A stretch of 64,000 nucleotides of DNA from Chrysaora quinquecirrha (taxonomy: Eukaryota; Cnidaria; Scyphozoa; Semaeostomeae; Pelagiidae). Where the stretch lies: assembly GCA_014526335.1 (NCBI GenBank), contig JACTAT010000015.1, positions 2,134,917-2,198,916 on the forward strand. The letters are read 5' to 3'. The notes under the pieces are model-generated. The model had not been told where the DNA came from. It worked only from the letters and a program-made list of their open reading frames with translations, and searched no databases. A program made the position numbers and the translations under genes. Within the stretch, counting starts at the first letter, position 1. Every line of letters begins with the position of its first letter. This document shows positions 14,401 through 24,665 of the stretch, one piece after another.

Positions 14401-16334
14401 TTACCGTGTCCATAAATTCAATTATCTTTGAGAAGAAATACCACCATGTAACATTCAATTGCTAGAAGCGAAATGAAATGTTCTATACACTCTTTTTTTT
14501 ATAAGAATAAAGTTTATAAGAATATTGAGGCTCAGAATCATCCAATTTTTAAGAATATTGTAAGAATATGCTCAGCCTCAGCTCGCATATTTGTGCCTCA
14601 TTTTTCAGCAGTTGCCTGTTTTGCAATGTTAAAACGAAACTTCATGATTGTTAAACAACATTCTTATTGTTATAATAGTTGAATTTTTCTTTCGCTCCGC
14701 CATTTACTCGTAATTTTTCTTTTAACTATGTTCCCCTGAAACCATATCATGTTTGAAAAAATAAGAATACTTTAAGAATATTTTCAGGCTCAAAACGAAA
14801 ATTTCTTAAGAACATTGAGGCTGGGCAAAATTTATAGTATTCTTATGAAAAAAAGAATGTAAAACAAATACCAACTCCATTCTCGTCATTTAGGAGTTGT
14901 GGGTCAAATAAAAAGAGACATAAGACATGCATAAAAATCTTTAACTATTCTTAATCTAGCTTTGCAAAGCGAAAATAACTTTTTCTCACCCTCATCTGAA
15001 TATCACTTGTATCTTTGACGTCCACTGTCTGGCACCAAAAGTTGTAAGAAGGATTCAGAATTGTTGTCACAAAGAACTGCAAACAACAAAAAAAAGTTGT
15101 CAAATAAAAAATAAAAGAAAAAAAACACCATAGAAGAGAAAACATAGAATCAAACAGCATCTTAGTTAGATACTTTATCCTCTCTAATATTCCCACCCTC
15201 TCTTATAATCCAACCTCTCTAATAATCCCATCATTTTTGTTCCTTTGAAAATATTTCAAACCCCTCTCCAAAAATCCCACATTGCCAGTGCATAAATAAG
15301 AAAAGGTAGTCAATGCACACCATAGGCTTTTATAACCAGGTGCTTCGTACTTTCCTTCCAACTTTATCAAACATGTTTGAACAAAAAGTTTTCAATAAGT
15401 TCCAGACCCAACTGATTAGACTAATTCATTTGAACAGGCTCTGCTCTTTTGACTTTGAAACATTATCAATCTTCCTTAATAATCTGCCTCTCCAATAAGC
15501 TATCCTTCGTTGCATTTAAATCTAAAATTGAAAAAATAAACCCACAGCAGGAACATTACAGAGAATACTGCAGTTAGGAACTCACTTCATAGAACATCCA
15601 CCCTGAGAATGCAACAAGAAGAAAGTTATATCCAATTAGAGCATTCCGTAAGCTGAAGCTTTCTCGCTTTGCCATCCATTGCGGTCCTTTTACAATGATG
15701 AATAGATACGCAACTATAAGCCCAAGAATGTAAAGGGGTTCATGCACCAACAGCCAGCTGTCAGTTCTAGGATCTGAAGAAAAAAATAAAGGTCACCAGA
15801 TTATCTAAAGACTGGTTGTATGCCACAACATTGTGAAAAAATATTTACAATTGACCACCAGTTCCAAAAGTGTTAATTTTAGAGGAGGCACACCCAGTAA
15901 CAATGTTAATAAAAATTGAAGGGGTGCATTTGCCCCCCCCCCCTAATTAGAAAAAAGTTCATGAAATTAGAGAGGAACTCTAAATCTTTAGAGAATAAAG
16001 ATATTTTATCTTTACCCAACACTTTTTCCTGCTTGGGCAATGATACATGGGAGCAGGGCCATCGAGAAGCAGAGCAGCCCCAGGGTAATGTAATCGTACC
16101 AGGCCTTTAGGAGGTTTTATAGGGGGAAGCATGTAAGCAGTTCAATCATTGTGGCCCCTTTACAGCCTGGGCCCTGAACCTCCCACTCCACTGGACCCCC
16201 TCTTGATGGTACAGGATGGGAACACTTTTTCCCTTAACAACTTAAAAAAGATACTTTGAATGCACCCAAAAATTTGACTTACCCCCATTATCCCTGAAGA
16301 AAGAATGAACATTTCTGAGTGACTCCAAAACCAT
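11470..16334 (-). CDS. ELOVL: ELOVL-family very-long-chain fatty acid elongase
   Basis: Seven coding exons, right to left: 16334-16283, 15773-15586, 15076-14990, 14461-14405, 14262-14148, 13108-12981 and 11643-11470. They join in phase into 266 codons plus TAA. The enzyme condenses malonyl-CoA with acyl-CoA in the ER membrane. Visible are the histidine box HIYHH at residues 143-147, the preceding [11 protein letters not shown], the [19 protein letters not shown] segment, [26 protein letters not shown], several membrane helices and a lysine-rich C-terminus KKQEKKAD that suits ER retention. Length matches the family. YNFWCQ and IEFMDTFFFILRK are closest to ELOVL2/5-type enzymes, although the N-terminal part also recalls ELOVL1/4/7, so the subclass is open. 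A 5' untranslated exon edge is visible at 16343, so at least one non-coding exon lies further upstream. Confidence 0.94.
11692..11962. mobile_element. Foldback MITE family B ('CTAAACTAGGAGACATGTC'), copy 1
   Basis: Inverted ends read CTAAACTAGGAGACTTGTCG at the left and the reverse complement of a near match at the right. The interior holds GTGTCTC and AAACATTT phrases that pair with each other. Other copies lie at 23590-24008 and 28700-28950. It is in the last ELOVL intron. Confidence 0.6.
12746..12892. mobile_element. 147 bp MITE with 10 bp target duplication (MULE-like)
   Basis: Ends TAGACTGATTATCTGAGT and the inverse ACTCAGGTAATCAGTCTA are near-perfect inverted repeats. Outside them CTATTGTACC is present on both sides (12736-12745 and 12893-12902), a perfect 10 bp direct repeat. 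A 9-10 bp duplication is typical of Mutator-like elements. It has no coding capacity and lies in the last ELOVL intron. Confidence 0.7.
13816..14037. mobile_element. 222 bp PIF/Harbinger-like MITE
   Basis: The ends AGGCCCATTTCCACTT and AAGTGGAAATGGGCCT are perfect inverted repeats of 16 bp. TAA flanks both sides (13813-13815 and 14038-14040). The interior is also partly palindromic (GCTCGC... and GCGAGC...). The size, TAA duplication and GGCC end point to PIF/Harbinger. It lies in the ELOVL intron between exons 5 and 6. Confidence 0.8.
14490..14860. repeat. Repeated AAGAATATTGAGGCT phrases in an ELOVL intron
   Basis: The phrase AAGAATATTGAGGCT and variants occur several times in both halves, partly inverted. 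This suggests a decayed foldback repeat. No boundaries or coding capacity could be fixed. Confidence 0.35.
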
Positions 16335-16343
16335 TTTTATAAT

Positions 16344-18252
16344 CTGAAATAAAGATGATGAATGGTCAATAAGTAGATAAAGCAAATATTTAGGCAGTAA
16401 CAATAGCACACTATGTAATCCATCTAATAGATTCAAGTCTTGTTTATTGAAAACAGCAACCTAGAAAGCTTGCCTCTTGAGTCTTGATCAAATTTTTGAG
16501 GAATAATCTTCACAACCCCCCCAAGGGACAAGCCCTCCACTTCCAGCCATTTGATGGTCATAGAAATGGCGTGTTATAGGGGGGCGTGGCACATATTTGT
16601 TTTTGCAGGCAAGCCAAAGAATGAGCCAACTAATGAGGCCAATCAATCTTCAGACTATTCAATTTTGGTAAATCGTCGCTTTCAACAGTAACCAGGAAGT
16701 AAATTATAAGACGAAAATTGTTCAAGGAATATCTTAACAAGGTCGCGCTAGCAAGCTCAAGAAAGCTGACCATGGTATCTGCGCAACGCCTGATGGCACT
16801 GCGAGCTCGTGCGTTGGTTAGCAAAGGCACTTGGCAGTCTTATTTTCTGCTTGCTCACCTTCTTCACTGGCTGTCTTATCTAATCTCGCACAAAACTTAT
16901 AAGTTTGCCTTTATTTAGCTATCTAAGCCAAACTTCAGATGAGCTTACAATTTATAACTATACATTTAATCATCACAGGCAGAATAACATCTGAACAAAC
17001 CTGCTTTGGTCAGCTTCCGTTGATGCACCCACACCTCTGTCCTGCAGCAGAGTTTGAAAAGAAGGCAGCAAGGTATTGTACCATGTGATTATACCGAACA
17101 ACTTATGTAACCATGATGTGAACTTTTGATCTAGTCGTCCGAGTGGTCAGAAAGAATGAATTCTTTGAATTGAATTGTTTTGTTTGAATTTCTATTGTCT
17201 TGGTTTCGTCTGCCATCGAGGCCGGCCTCGTACAAATGATTTATTGATTTATTGATTTGCTGTTAGAGCAAACTGTGCAGTAATGACACAGGACACAGAT
17301 TTTAGGGGTGTAGCAGGGGGTGTAGCGCACTGTTCTAAATTCTGATAATCGCCGCTAAGAAAGAAAAATAACTTTGAAAAAGAGAAATGCACAAAATGAA
17401 TAAAATTCTCCAGCTTAATTAGAGACAGGATATTTTAGAACTTAGCACTAAAAACAGTAATTTGCAGTTTTTGCTTGCACCTCAACTCATGTATGTGAAG
17501 GAAATTTCTTAAGCCACCTGCACGCAATGCAGCAAGTTAAATTTTGAAAACTCGCAGGCCATAATTCTAACGTTTTAAAACTCTAAAGAAAGAATTCGCC
17601 ATTTGGGAACAGAAATTTTGTTTTGGGGTTCGAGTTTCTACATTTCAAAGAGAAGCAACCAAAACAGTGGTTTTTTACTGAGTAGCAAAGTTAGTATAAC
17701 ATAGCTAGCACATGCTAGATTTGAGAGCTTGATAAACTGTCTTGAAAACAGCGTGTTTATATAAAGCAGCTGAAATAATAAATAAAAAGGACTTAGTAAA
17801 GATTAGTAGCTAGAGCACAAGGAGATCATTTTTATAGGATTTTATCTTTTACGATTCGAAGAAAGCTTCAAAATATTGCCTGGAACCCGGGGGTAACTTC
17901 AATAGATCAGTGACGAGGGTGTGCCATTTTCGTAATAAAATGTTGAACCCAAAATTTATGAAAATTCTGAAAAGTACACCCCAAAGTTCACAAAGAAATA
18001 CGAATATAGTACATAGAAATACTCAAAACTCTGTTTTTAGAGTTATACAGCTGAAATTTATTTGGCAGTTATTGTGACTTTATCAAAACTGATCATCTTT
18101 GCAAAAATGATACCCCAAGCTTGGAATTTTAGCAAATTTGATACCCCAAAATTTATTTTCCAACCCTAAAAAGGTACCTCGAAAAATGGCACATCCCGTA
18201 CCCATACATATGAGAGTTACCCCCCCCCCGAGCCTGGAACCACAAAATATAA
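16344..18252. other. Spacer upstream of the ELOVL gene; no coding exon recognised
   Basis: This holds the 5' untranslated intron and promoter of the minus-strand ELOVL gene, followed by AT-rich spacer up to the foldback element. I see no convincing coding exon. A homopolymer-rich segment near 15915-15950 and 18215-18235 (C runs) and short AT-rich repeats are the only visible structure. Confidence 0.4.
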
Positions 18253-18261
18253 TATAAGGTT
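18253..18261. repeat. Left 9 bp target-site duplication of the foldback element
   Basis: TATAAGGTT directly precedes the first base of the left arm and is repeated exactly after the right arm at 20683-20691. Confidence 0.88.
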
Positions 18262-18964
18262 GGCATACCGGAATTTGATGACCCGGGACGCAGGTGGGAC
18301 CCGGGACGTGGGACTCAAGTGGGACGCGGGACCCGGGACGGAAGTGGGACGTGGGACTCAAAACGGAAGTGGGACGTGGGACTCAGGTGGGACCTGGGAC
18401 GCGGGACTCAGGTGGGACCCGGGACGCAGGACTCAGGTGGGACCCGGGACCTGGGACTCAGATGGGACCCAGGACCCGGGACTCAGGTGGGACCTGGGAC
18501 GCGGGACTCAGGTGGGACCTGGGACTCAGGTGGGACCCGGGAACCGGGACTCAGGTGGGACCTGGGACTCAGGTGGGACCCGGGAACCGGGACTCAGGTG
18601 GGACCTGGGACTCAGGTGGGACCTGGGACGTGGGACGCAGGTGGGACCTGGGACTTAGGTGGGACCAGGGAAGCGGGACTCAGGTGGGACCATGGACCTG
18701 GTAACGGAATGGGACCTGAGACCTGGGAAGCAAGTTGGTCCTGGGACCTAGGACGCAGTTGAGAACTTGGACCTGGGACGCATTTTGGACCAGAAACCTG
18801 GGGCCAGGGATTCAGTTGGGACCTTAAACTCTGCGCAAGGATGGGGCCTGGGACAAGGGTTTGACGTGGAAAGTGGTTGCTCGCTGGACCATTAGTAGGA
18901 CGTTTGACTAGAGAAATTTGATCACTTGATAGAAAAACTGAATCAACATCATTAAATATCTATG
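18262..18964 (+). repeat. Left inverted arm of the foldback element
   Basis: About 500 bp of tandem subrepeats (GGGACTCAGGTGGGACC and variants, 17-18 bp or shorter steps) follow a 20 bp unique end. The next ~200 bp, up to ATTAAATATCTATG, are non-repetitive but still pair with the right arm. All three forward frames are open through the subrepeats because the unit lacks stop codons; this is not evidence of coding. Confidence 0.88.
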
Positions 18965-18999
18965 TAACAGCACCATCAGCTCATTCTTCTGATGTTCAA

Positions 19000-19434
19000 A
19001 TGAGAGTAGTAGATGTTCCTAATCAGCTGCATCAACCACTCGTCTCTGGCATGCAAGCGGATTCAGCCTTAAATCCACCGCCACAACCAGATCCACCAGC
19101 AAATGGATACGTATTGGCACTTCTACGATTTTGCCATAAGAATGTTGCTGTTTGCTATAAATGCAGTGGTAGGTTCTATCAAAATGGGTACCCTAGCCCA
19201 CCCAATGATATGGTCGTTGTTTCAAAAACACAAAGATCATATTTTGATCAAAAAGCACGTGAGTGGAGGATATCTGCAGAATTTGCTAAAGTTTATTATC
19301 ACTTTAATCGCACTTGCATAGCGCACAACAATCAAATGTTTTCTCCGCAAATGATTGTAGTTTCTCCGCAACTGAAGCCTTTCTTGCTTCCTGAGCACAA
19401 ACAGATTTTGCGAAATTGTGGCATAGGAATTTAA
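19000..19434 (+). CDS. Cys/His-motif protein carried inside the foldback element
   Basis: This is an open frame of 144 codons between the two inverted arms. A proline-rich stretch (residues 25-35) is followed by C45, C52, C55 in FCHKNVAVCYKCSGRFY and H101, C106, H109 in YYHFNRTCIAHN. These could bind one zinc ion. A hydrophobic C-terminal part follows (MIVVSPQLKPFLLPEHKQIL). The spacing recalls a recurring domain at the C-terminus of uncharacterised invertebrate proteins that often sit in repeats, but that is from memory and needs a search. The frame stays open upstream of the ATG to a stop near 18927, inside the left arm, so the true start, or a spliced 5' exon, is uncertain. It may be element-encoded or a captured host fragment. 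No transposase catalytic motif is seen. Confidence 0.6.
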   Translation: MRVVDVPNQLHQPLVSGMQADSALNPPPQPDPPANGYVLALLRFCHKNVAVCYKCSGRFYQNGYPSPPNDMVVVSKTQRSYFDQKAREWRISAEFAKVYYHFNRTCIAHNNQMFSPQMIVVSPQLKPFLLPEHKQILRNCGIGI

Positions 19435-19954
19435 TTTTTGAATTTTAGATCTTGACTACACCGTTTGAATTACGAAGTATATATTACTGTATCTCTTATT
19501 TTTATAACGTTACGCATGTTTGTTTCTTCTGTTGTTTTGTTATCTTAACTAGAAGATCGTTAAAAAGGAAAATTTCCACCCTGTAAGGATTTATGCCCTA
19601 TAAAGTATGCAATGCCTTTCTCTAGGAGCCGCTATTCAAGGAATGTTGATAAAGCATGTCTAATGTCAACGAAGAAGGCTTCATTCTTCAACTTCAACAA
19701 TCATTTTTTTCGGTTTGGAATTCAAATCATCCCAGCGACTAACTTAGTTGTTTCAAATCTCCAGATTCAAAATTTGTACAATAGGGGGAAAATTGAGCAA
19801 TAATGGTTACTTAACGCATTTTTGTTTACTAAAATCATGAGTTTAATTCTCGTTTTTGGCATTATGAGTAGAATTTAAGTCTAAAAATCAATGAACGGTT
19901 ATGAACTTTGGTTTCATTTTGTAACTTTTTAAACATTTTTGTGAAAAGCATTTT

Positions 19955-20682
19955 CATAGATATTTAATGATGTTGATTCAGTTTTTCTATCAAGTGATCA
20001 AATTTCTCTAGTCAAACGTCCTACTAATGGTCCAGCGAGCAACCACTTTCCACGTCAAAACCTTGTCCCAGGCCCCATCTTTGCGCAGAGTTTAAGGTCC
20101 CAACTGAATCCCTGGCGCCAGGTTTCTGGTCCAATATGCGTCCCAGGTCCAAGTTCTCAACTTGCTTCCCAGGTCTCAGGGCCCATTCCGTTACCAGGTC
20201 CAAGGTCCCACCTGAGTCCCGCTTCCCTGGTCCCACCTAAGTCCCGTGTCTCGGGTCCCACCCGAGTCCTGCGTCCCAAGTCCTGGTCCCACCTGAGTCC
20301 CAGGTCCCACCTGATTCCCGGTTCCCGGGTCCCACCTGAGTCCCAGGTCCCACCTGAGTTCCGTGTCCCAGGTCCCACCTGAGTCCCGCGTCCCAGGTCC
20401 CACATGAGTCCCGGGTCCTGGGTCCCATCTGAGTCCCGGTTCCCACCTGAGTCCCAGGTCCCACCTGAGTCCTGGGTCCCGGGTCCCATCTGAGTCCCGG
20501 GTCCCACCTGAGTCCCAGGTCCCGGGTCCCACCTGAGTCCCGCGTCCCAGGTCCCACCTGAGTCCCACGTCCCACTTCCGTTTTGAGTCCCGCGTCCCAC
20601 TTCCGTCCCGGGTCCCGCGTCCCACTTGAGTCCCACGTCCCGGGTCCCACCTGCGTCCCGGGTCATCAAATTCCGGTATGCC
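19955..20682 (-). repeat. Right inverted arm of the foldback element
   Basis: Reverse complement of the left arm from CATAGATATTTAATGATG to GGTATGCC. Subrepeat number differs slightly between arms (about 728 versus 703 bp), as expected of slippage or unequal exchange within the array, while the inner unique parts remain almost identical. Confidence 0.88.
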
Positions 20683-20691
20683 TATAAGGTT
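20683..20691. repeat. Right 9 bp target-site duplication
   Basis: TATAAGGTT is identical to the left copy at 18253-18261 and abuts the final base of the right arm. Confidence 0.88.
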
Positions 20692-21014
20692 AGGTAATAC
20701 TATTTACGCTTGGAATGGTATTAAATGAATTTGCAGTTGATACCGTCTTGTGATTTTTAATCTGGGTTCAGCTCTGATCTAGACAGAATCTATATTTTTT
20801 AAAAATTAGAAAAATGGGAATTCAGACTCTAAATCTGGAATAGAGAAAAGATAATCCAGCTATCACGTGATTTACGTCTCGGAACTCAGTCACAGCAGTC
20901 GACTTAGCAGTCAAGTTGGTCAGATAAAGAAATTCAATTGACGAGTCCAACGAAATCTGTTAGTAGTGAAGAAGATATAGAAACAAGAACCTAGAAAATC
21001 ATATTTGGAGTTTA

Positions 21015-21392
21015 ATGGCAGATAGACAGAAAGAAGACGTGAATTTCTGCTTCAGCGACAATAAAAACAACAAAACATCGAAAACCAAATCTAATACGGA
21101 TGGCCTCACAACTGTAACTCATCTAACAGTGAAATCAATAGACGATTCTGAAGATTGTTGTTTTGTCAATGATAAAAGTAAGACTAAGCATGCGAACATA
21201 GCAGTGGAAATGGGTGCTAAACAAGGACAAAATATTACACGATCAAGCATTGATTCTGATTTCACAACGATGAGAAGGGTGAGCTGGGCAGAGGATCTTG
21301 TGACAGTTTATGAATACAATGATAAAAAGAGGGAGCGGATTCTATCGCTGCCAATATTGCCATGCATACCTCCTTTGAAATTCAGCTTTTAG
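21015..21392 (+). CDS. 125 aa orphan protein with an RVSW (PP1-docking-like) motif
   Basis: A single uninterrupted reading frame from ATG to TAG. AATAAA follows at 21512-21517, about 120 bp past the stop, which supports a complete single-exon gene or a last exon. The protein is hydrophilic, rich in Lys, Asn, Asp and Ser, with no signal peptide or membrane helix. Residues 87-103 read RRVSWAEDLVTVYEYND: RVSW fits the RVxF/W consensus by which regulatory subunits dock on protein phosphatase 1, and the following acidic and aromatic residues make it look conserved. A hydrophobic tail, LPILPCIPPLKFSF, ends it. I do not recognise the family. A role as a phosphatase-1 binding protein is inference from the motif. 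It begins about 320 bp to the right of the foldback element. Confidence 0.6.
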   Translation: MADRQKEDVNFCFSDNKNNKTSKTKSNTDGLTTVTHLTVKSIDDSEDCCFVNDKSKTKHANIAVEMGAKQGQNITRSSIDSDFTTMRRVSWAEDLVTVYEYNDKKRERILSLPILPCIPPLKFSF

Positions 21393-21517
21393 AAGGATGC
21401 TTTATGTTTGATGTAAACATTATTGAAGTACTTTATTCGTGGCAGATTGTAAATTGCAACTGTAAATACGTGATTGAATGCTGGGCAGAAAATCAACGAA
21501 TGTTGGACTAGAATAAA

Positions 21518-22779
21518 TAAGCTGTGCTTTTACTTAGACAAAATGCTTTTATCGAATGCATTGCATGGTTGTATGTGATTGTAACTGTGATTAGAACTCC
21601 CTTAGAACTCAAATAATCAAACTTCAAAACCAGCTCTGTGAAATTCTCTACGTATGTATTTGAATAATTCAGAAGCTCGAGCATACATACCTGCTTGAAT
21701 CAACGTGCTCTGCTTTGTAAATCATACAGAACTCGGTTCTAAACGATACATTTTGAAACGATTTTTTGGAGATTTTTTTAATTATAGGAAGAAAAAGTGA
21801 AATTAAGTTTGCTTAGCATTCTATATTGTTTTTTCTTTTATTTCTAACGAACTTTACACCGAATCTAAATTTGAATATTCTGACTTTCTCTGAGTATTAA
21901 CTCGCTGAAGCGGCAACTGTCTTCAATCTCTTTACAAATACGAAACCAGAATAAATTATATCAAATATATACAAAACTAAGCTGTAAGAATACAGTCTAA
22001 CAAAAAGCTTGTCACAGTTTAACTTAATCAGGTTCCAATGTTTGCCTATCGTAAAGGACCACATTTCAGATATTTCTATTGGTAGAAACCTAAGCTTCCC
22101 AACAAGAGAACTACGAGGTTTTTTATTACAGAGCACTGTGCTTATTTTTCAGTATTCGTATTCGTACAATATTTTAGTAGTTTATAATAATGTTAAATTT
22201 CAGTCCATAATGAATGAATATCAATTGTCAAAAATGTTGTTTCTGAGATTGCAGAAAATATAACAGAAAGTTGGCTTACATCTCAGCCCAAGTTTTTAGT
22301 CCCATGATGTCCATGGAACCCTTAGCAGTCAGGTAGTCTTTAGAGGAGGCAGTTTTGAAAGAGTTTTATGGTGAAGTTGGTTTAAAATGTGCTAGAAGAA
22401 AACATATGAGAAATGACACTAAAATTTGGCGAGGCGTCGGCGTTTGACCCACTTTTTATAGAATATTTATGTTCATCTAAAACTCTAAAACCAAAATCTA
22501 CTATCCACAGTTGTTAACCAGCGATCTATTTATATCGAATTTTATACATTTAAAGAACAAATGTGGTTGGTGGTTTTAAGATCAATAGAAAGCAAGCCAC
22601 ATCGAGGAATTTTTAGAATTTGCTTACAACACTGACTACGTAAGAGGACAGAGGAAAGAAGATATAATTCATTCTTCACTCAGCTAAATTAAGAGCAGAT
22701 CCATCCATTCTATGCAATTAGCAAAGAACAAAGATGGTTTACCAAGTTGTACAGCAACTGACAAGAGTTTACAGCTGAA
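21518..22779. other. AT-rich spacer without recognised genes
   Basis: AT-rich sequence with many stops on both strands. No exon-like pattern, RNA gene or repeat boundary was recognised. Confidence 0.4.
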
Positions 22780-23460
22780 AATGGTTCGGAAAGTATGGAA
22801 AATATTTACTGAGGTCGACAACGATTTGTTGAGGTTTACAAAGGTTGACGACGATTGACAAAGATTAACCATAACCAAGGTTTGCAGAGATGACGAAGGT
22901 TGGGTTTATTAAAGGTTTACCACAGTTAACATAGCCTGCCCGCAGTTAAAGACGGTTGACGAAGGTAAACGAAGGGTTTACGAAGGTTAACGAAGGTTTA
23001 CAAGGGTTAACAAAGGTTAACGTTGCTGACAAGGGTTTACAGAGGTTAGCGAGGGTTGACAAGGTTAACCGTAGCTTAATAAAGGTGTCTAAGTTGTATA
23101 AAGGTTAACGAAGGTTAACGAAAACTGAAAACGTTTACAAAAGGTTGAAATGGCGTAAATGGCGAAAAGGTTAGCTTACGAAGGGGCAAATGAGTGCCAA
23201 AACAGCGGAGGGGCAAATGAGTGCCTTATAAACAAAGGCTTCACGATTAATCAATTGGACAAATGACGCCTAAGGTCAGACAACTGTTTACAAGAGTTTA
23301 CAATCGTTAACAAAGGTTTTCAAAGTTTGAGGTTAACGATGACTGACATAGGTTTCCAAAGTAGCCAAGAAAGTTTGAGGAATGGTTTATAGATGTTGAA
23401 AAGGTTTACAAAGGTATACAAGGTTTAACAAAGTTATCCAAAGACCGACAATAGTTTTCA
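22780..23460. repeat. Degenerate AAGGTTTACAAAGGTTAACG minisatellite
   Basis: About 700 bp built from variants of AAGGTTAACG and AAGGTTTAC with irregular spacing of roughly 9-16 bp. Unit divergence is high, so the array is old. No coding capacity. Confidence 0.65.
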
Positions 23461-23589
23461 GCTTTCCAGAAAAACCTACTGTTACTTTGATTCTCAGTCT
23501 AAACTGTTACCTTTTGTCTGCATTCTCTGTTACTCTCATCTTAGGCCTGCATACGCATTTAACAAAAGCTGACAAAGTTCTCGCTCAGC

Positions 23590-24008
23590 AACTAGGAGAC
23601 ATAAACAAGGAGACATGAACTAGGAGACATGTCGTGCGCGATACAGTATCCGTCGTGCCTTCCAGGGTGACTAAACATGCGAGTGACAAGCGAGCAACAT
23701 GTCCCTAAAGTCGCGGTAACAAGTAGTGTTTCTGTTGTCTCCAAGAAACATGTCTTCCAGTATAGCCACATGTCTCCTAGCTTAGCCTTGCCTCCCGATG
23801 TCTTCCAGTATAGCCACCCCGGAAACTTTGCAGCGCGACAAATTTGTAGCTAGAGACACGCAAATGTTTCTGGGAGACGACAGAAACATTTCTTGTTTCC
23901 GCGACTCTTGGGACATGTTGCTCGCTTGTCACTCGTATGTTTAGCAACCCTGGAAGACACGACAAATACTGTATCCCGCACGACTCATGTCTCCTAGTTA
24001 GCCGCAGC
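23590..24008. mobile_element. Foldback MITE family B, copy 2
   Basis: Arms AACTAGGAGACATGTCGTGC at the left and the inverse at the right (GACTCATGTCTCCTAGTTAG) enclose paired interior phrases, including CGAGCAACATGTCC and its inverse. A 3-fold repetition of AGGAGACAT marks the left end. Same family as 11692-11962 and 28700-28950. Confidence 0.55.
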
Positions 24009-24589
24009 TTGAAAGACCAAAATATGACGACAAATACTTGAGAATATTTAGAAAGAAAGAGAAAATGAATATTTCCTCAAAAGACAATATGATCTAAAAA
24101 CACAATTTATCTTTAATTAATACAATACAAAAATATCTCCATGAAGGAGCTTCAGTAATAAAAGTAGTTTTAAATGTCCAAACTCCAAAAGATCTTAAAA
24201 ATCATTTTAGTAGACCATCAATTTTTCTGTAGCCCTTTATAGCAACAAATACCCGAATCGACATCGCCTATTCGCGGGCTTATTTTAGACACAGCAACAT
24301 CACTGGAATTTTAGTCCTCTTCTCTTCCCATAAAAGGGATTCCCTTTCTCCAGAAGATAATCAACTTGCTACGCTTTTGGTTGGCGAAAAAACAAACCCC
24401 TAATTTGAAAACGCAGAACGCACCAGTCCCTACTACAACTACATCCATAACTCGATAATATCACTTCGAGAAGCTAATTGCTGCTTTCAAATTTAGTCAC
24501 ACTGATTCCCAAAAGTTAACCGAAGCTGCAACACAAAAGGTGCTTGGGTTCAATACAACACACTCCCTGTAGGCAAATAAACGTTAAGC

Positions 24590-24665
24590 TCGATATGGTC
24601 TCTACAGGTCTCGAACCCGCAACCTCCAGGCTTTACCACTTGAGCTTTTAACCAAAGGCTCTCCA
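24590..24665 (-). mobile_element. Possible tRNA-derived SINE head
   Basis: On the minus strand the segment reads GGTTAAAAGCTCAAGTGGTA ... GCGGGTTCGAGACC, resembling A and B boxes of a tRNA promoter at normal spacing. It does not fold into a clear complete tRNA, so a SINE head is more likely. Confidence 0.3.

Larger units (their letters stand above)
18262..20682. mobile_element. Foldback-type DNA transposon with long subrepeat-bearing arms (MULE/FB-like)
   Basis: The element is 2421 bp long. Its ends GGCATACCGGAATTTGATGA are perfect inverted repeats. The arms extend inward about 0.7 kb each and are largely tandem GGGAC-based subrepeats, then unique inverted sequence, leaving about 990 bp of unpaired centre with one open protein. 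A perfect 9 bp direct repeat, TATAAGGTT, flanks it. Long inverted arms made of tandem subrepeats together with a 9 bp duplication match the structure known for Drosophila FB elements and other Mutator-related foldback transposons. The ends and the duplication are intact, so insertion looks recent. No transposase was recognised, so it is probably non-autonomous. The family assignment rests on structure, not on protein homology. Confidence 0.85.

Noticed and set aside
18260..18762. Overlapping forward frames of 130-150 codons of Gly/Thr/Asp/Trp repeats (and their mirror images at 20024-20669)
   Set aside because: They arise because the GGGAC subrepeats of the foldback arms lack stops in all three frames; all frames are equally open and none has other coding features.
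24590..24665. A functional tRNA gene
   Set aside because: Promoter-box-like sequences are present, but the arms do not pair into a full cloverleaf; a SINE head is more likely. The same applies to the boxes at 1085-1160, 31508-31580, 40040-40106 and 59880-59930.
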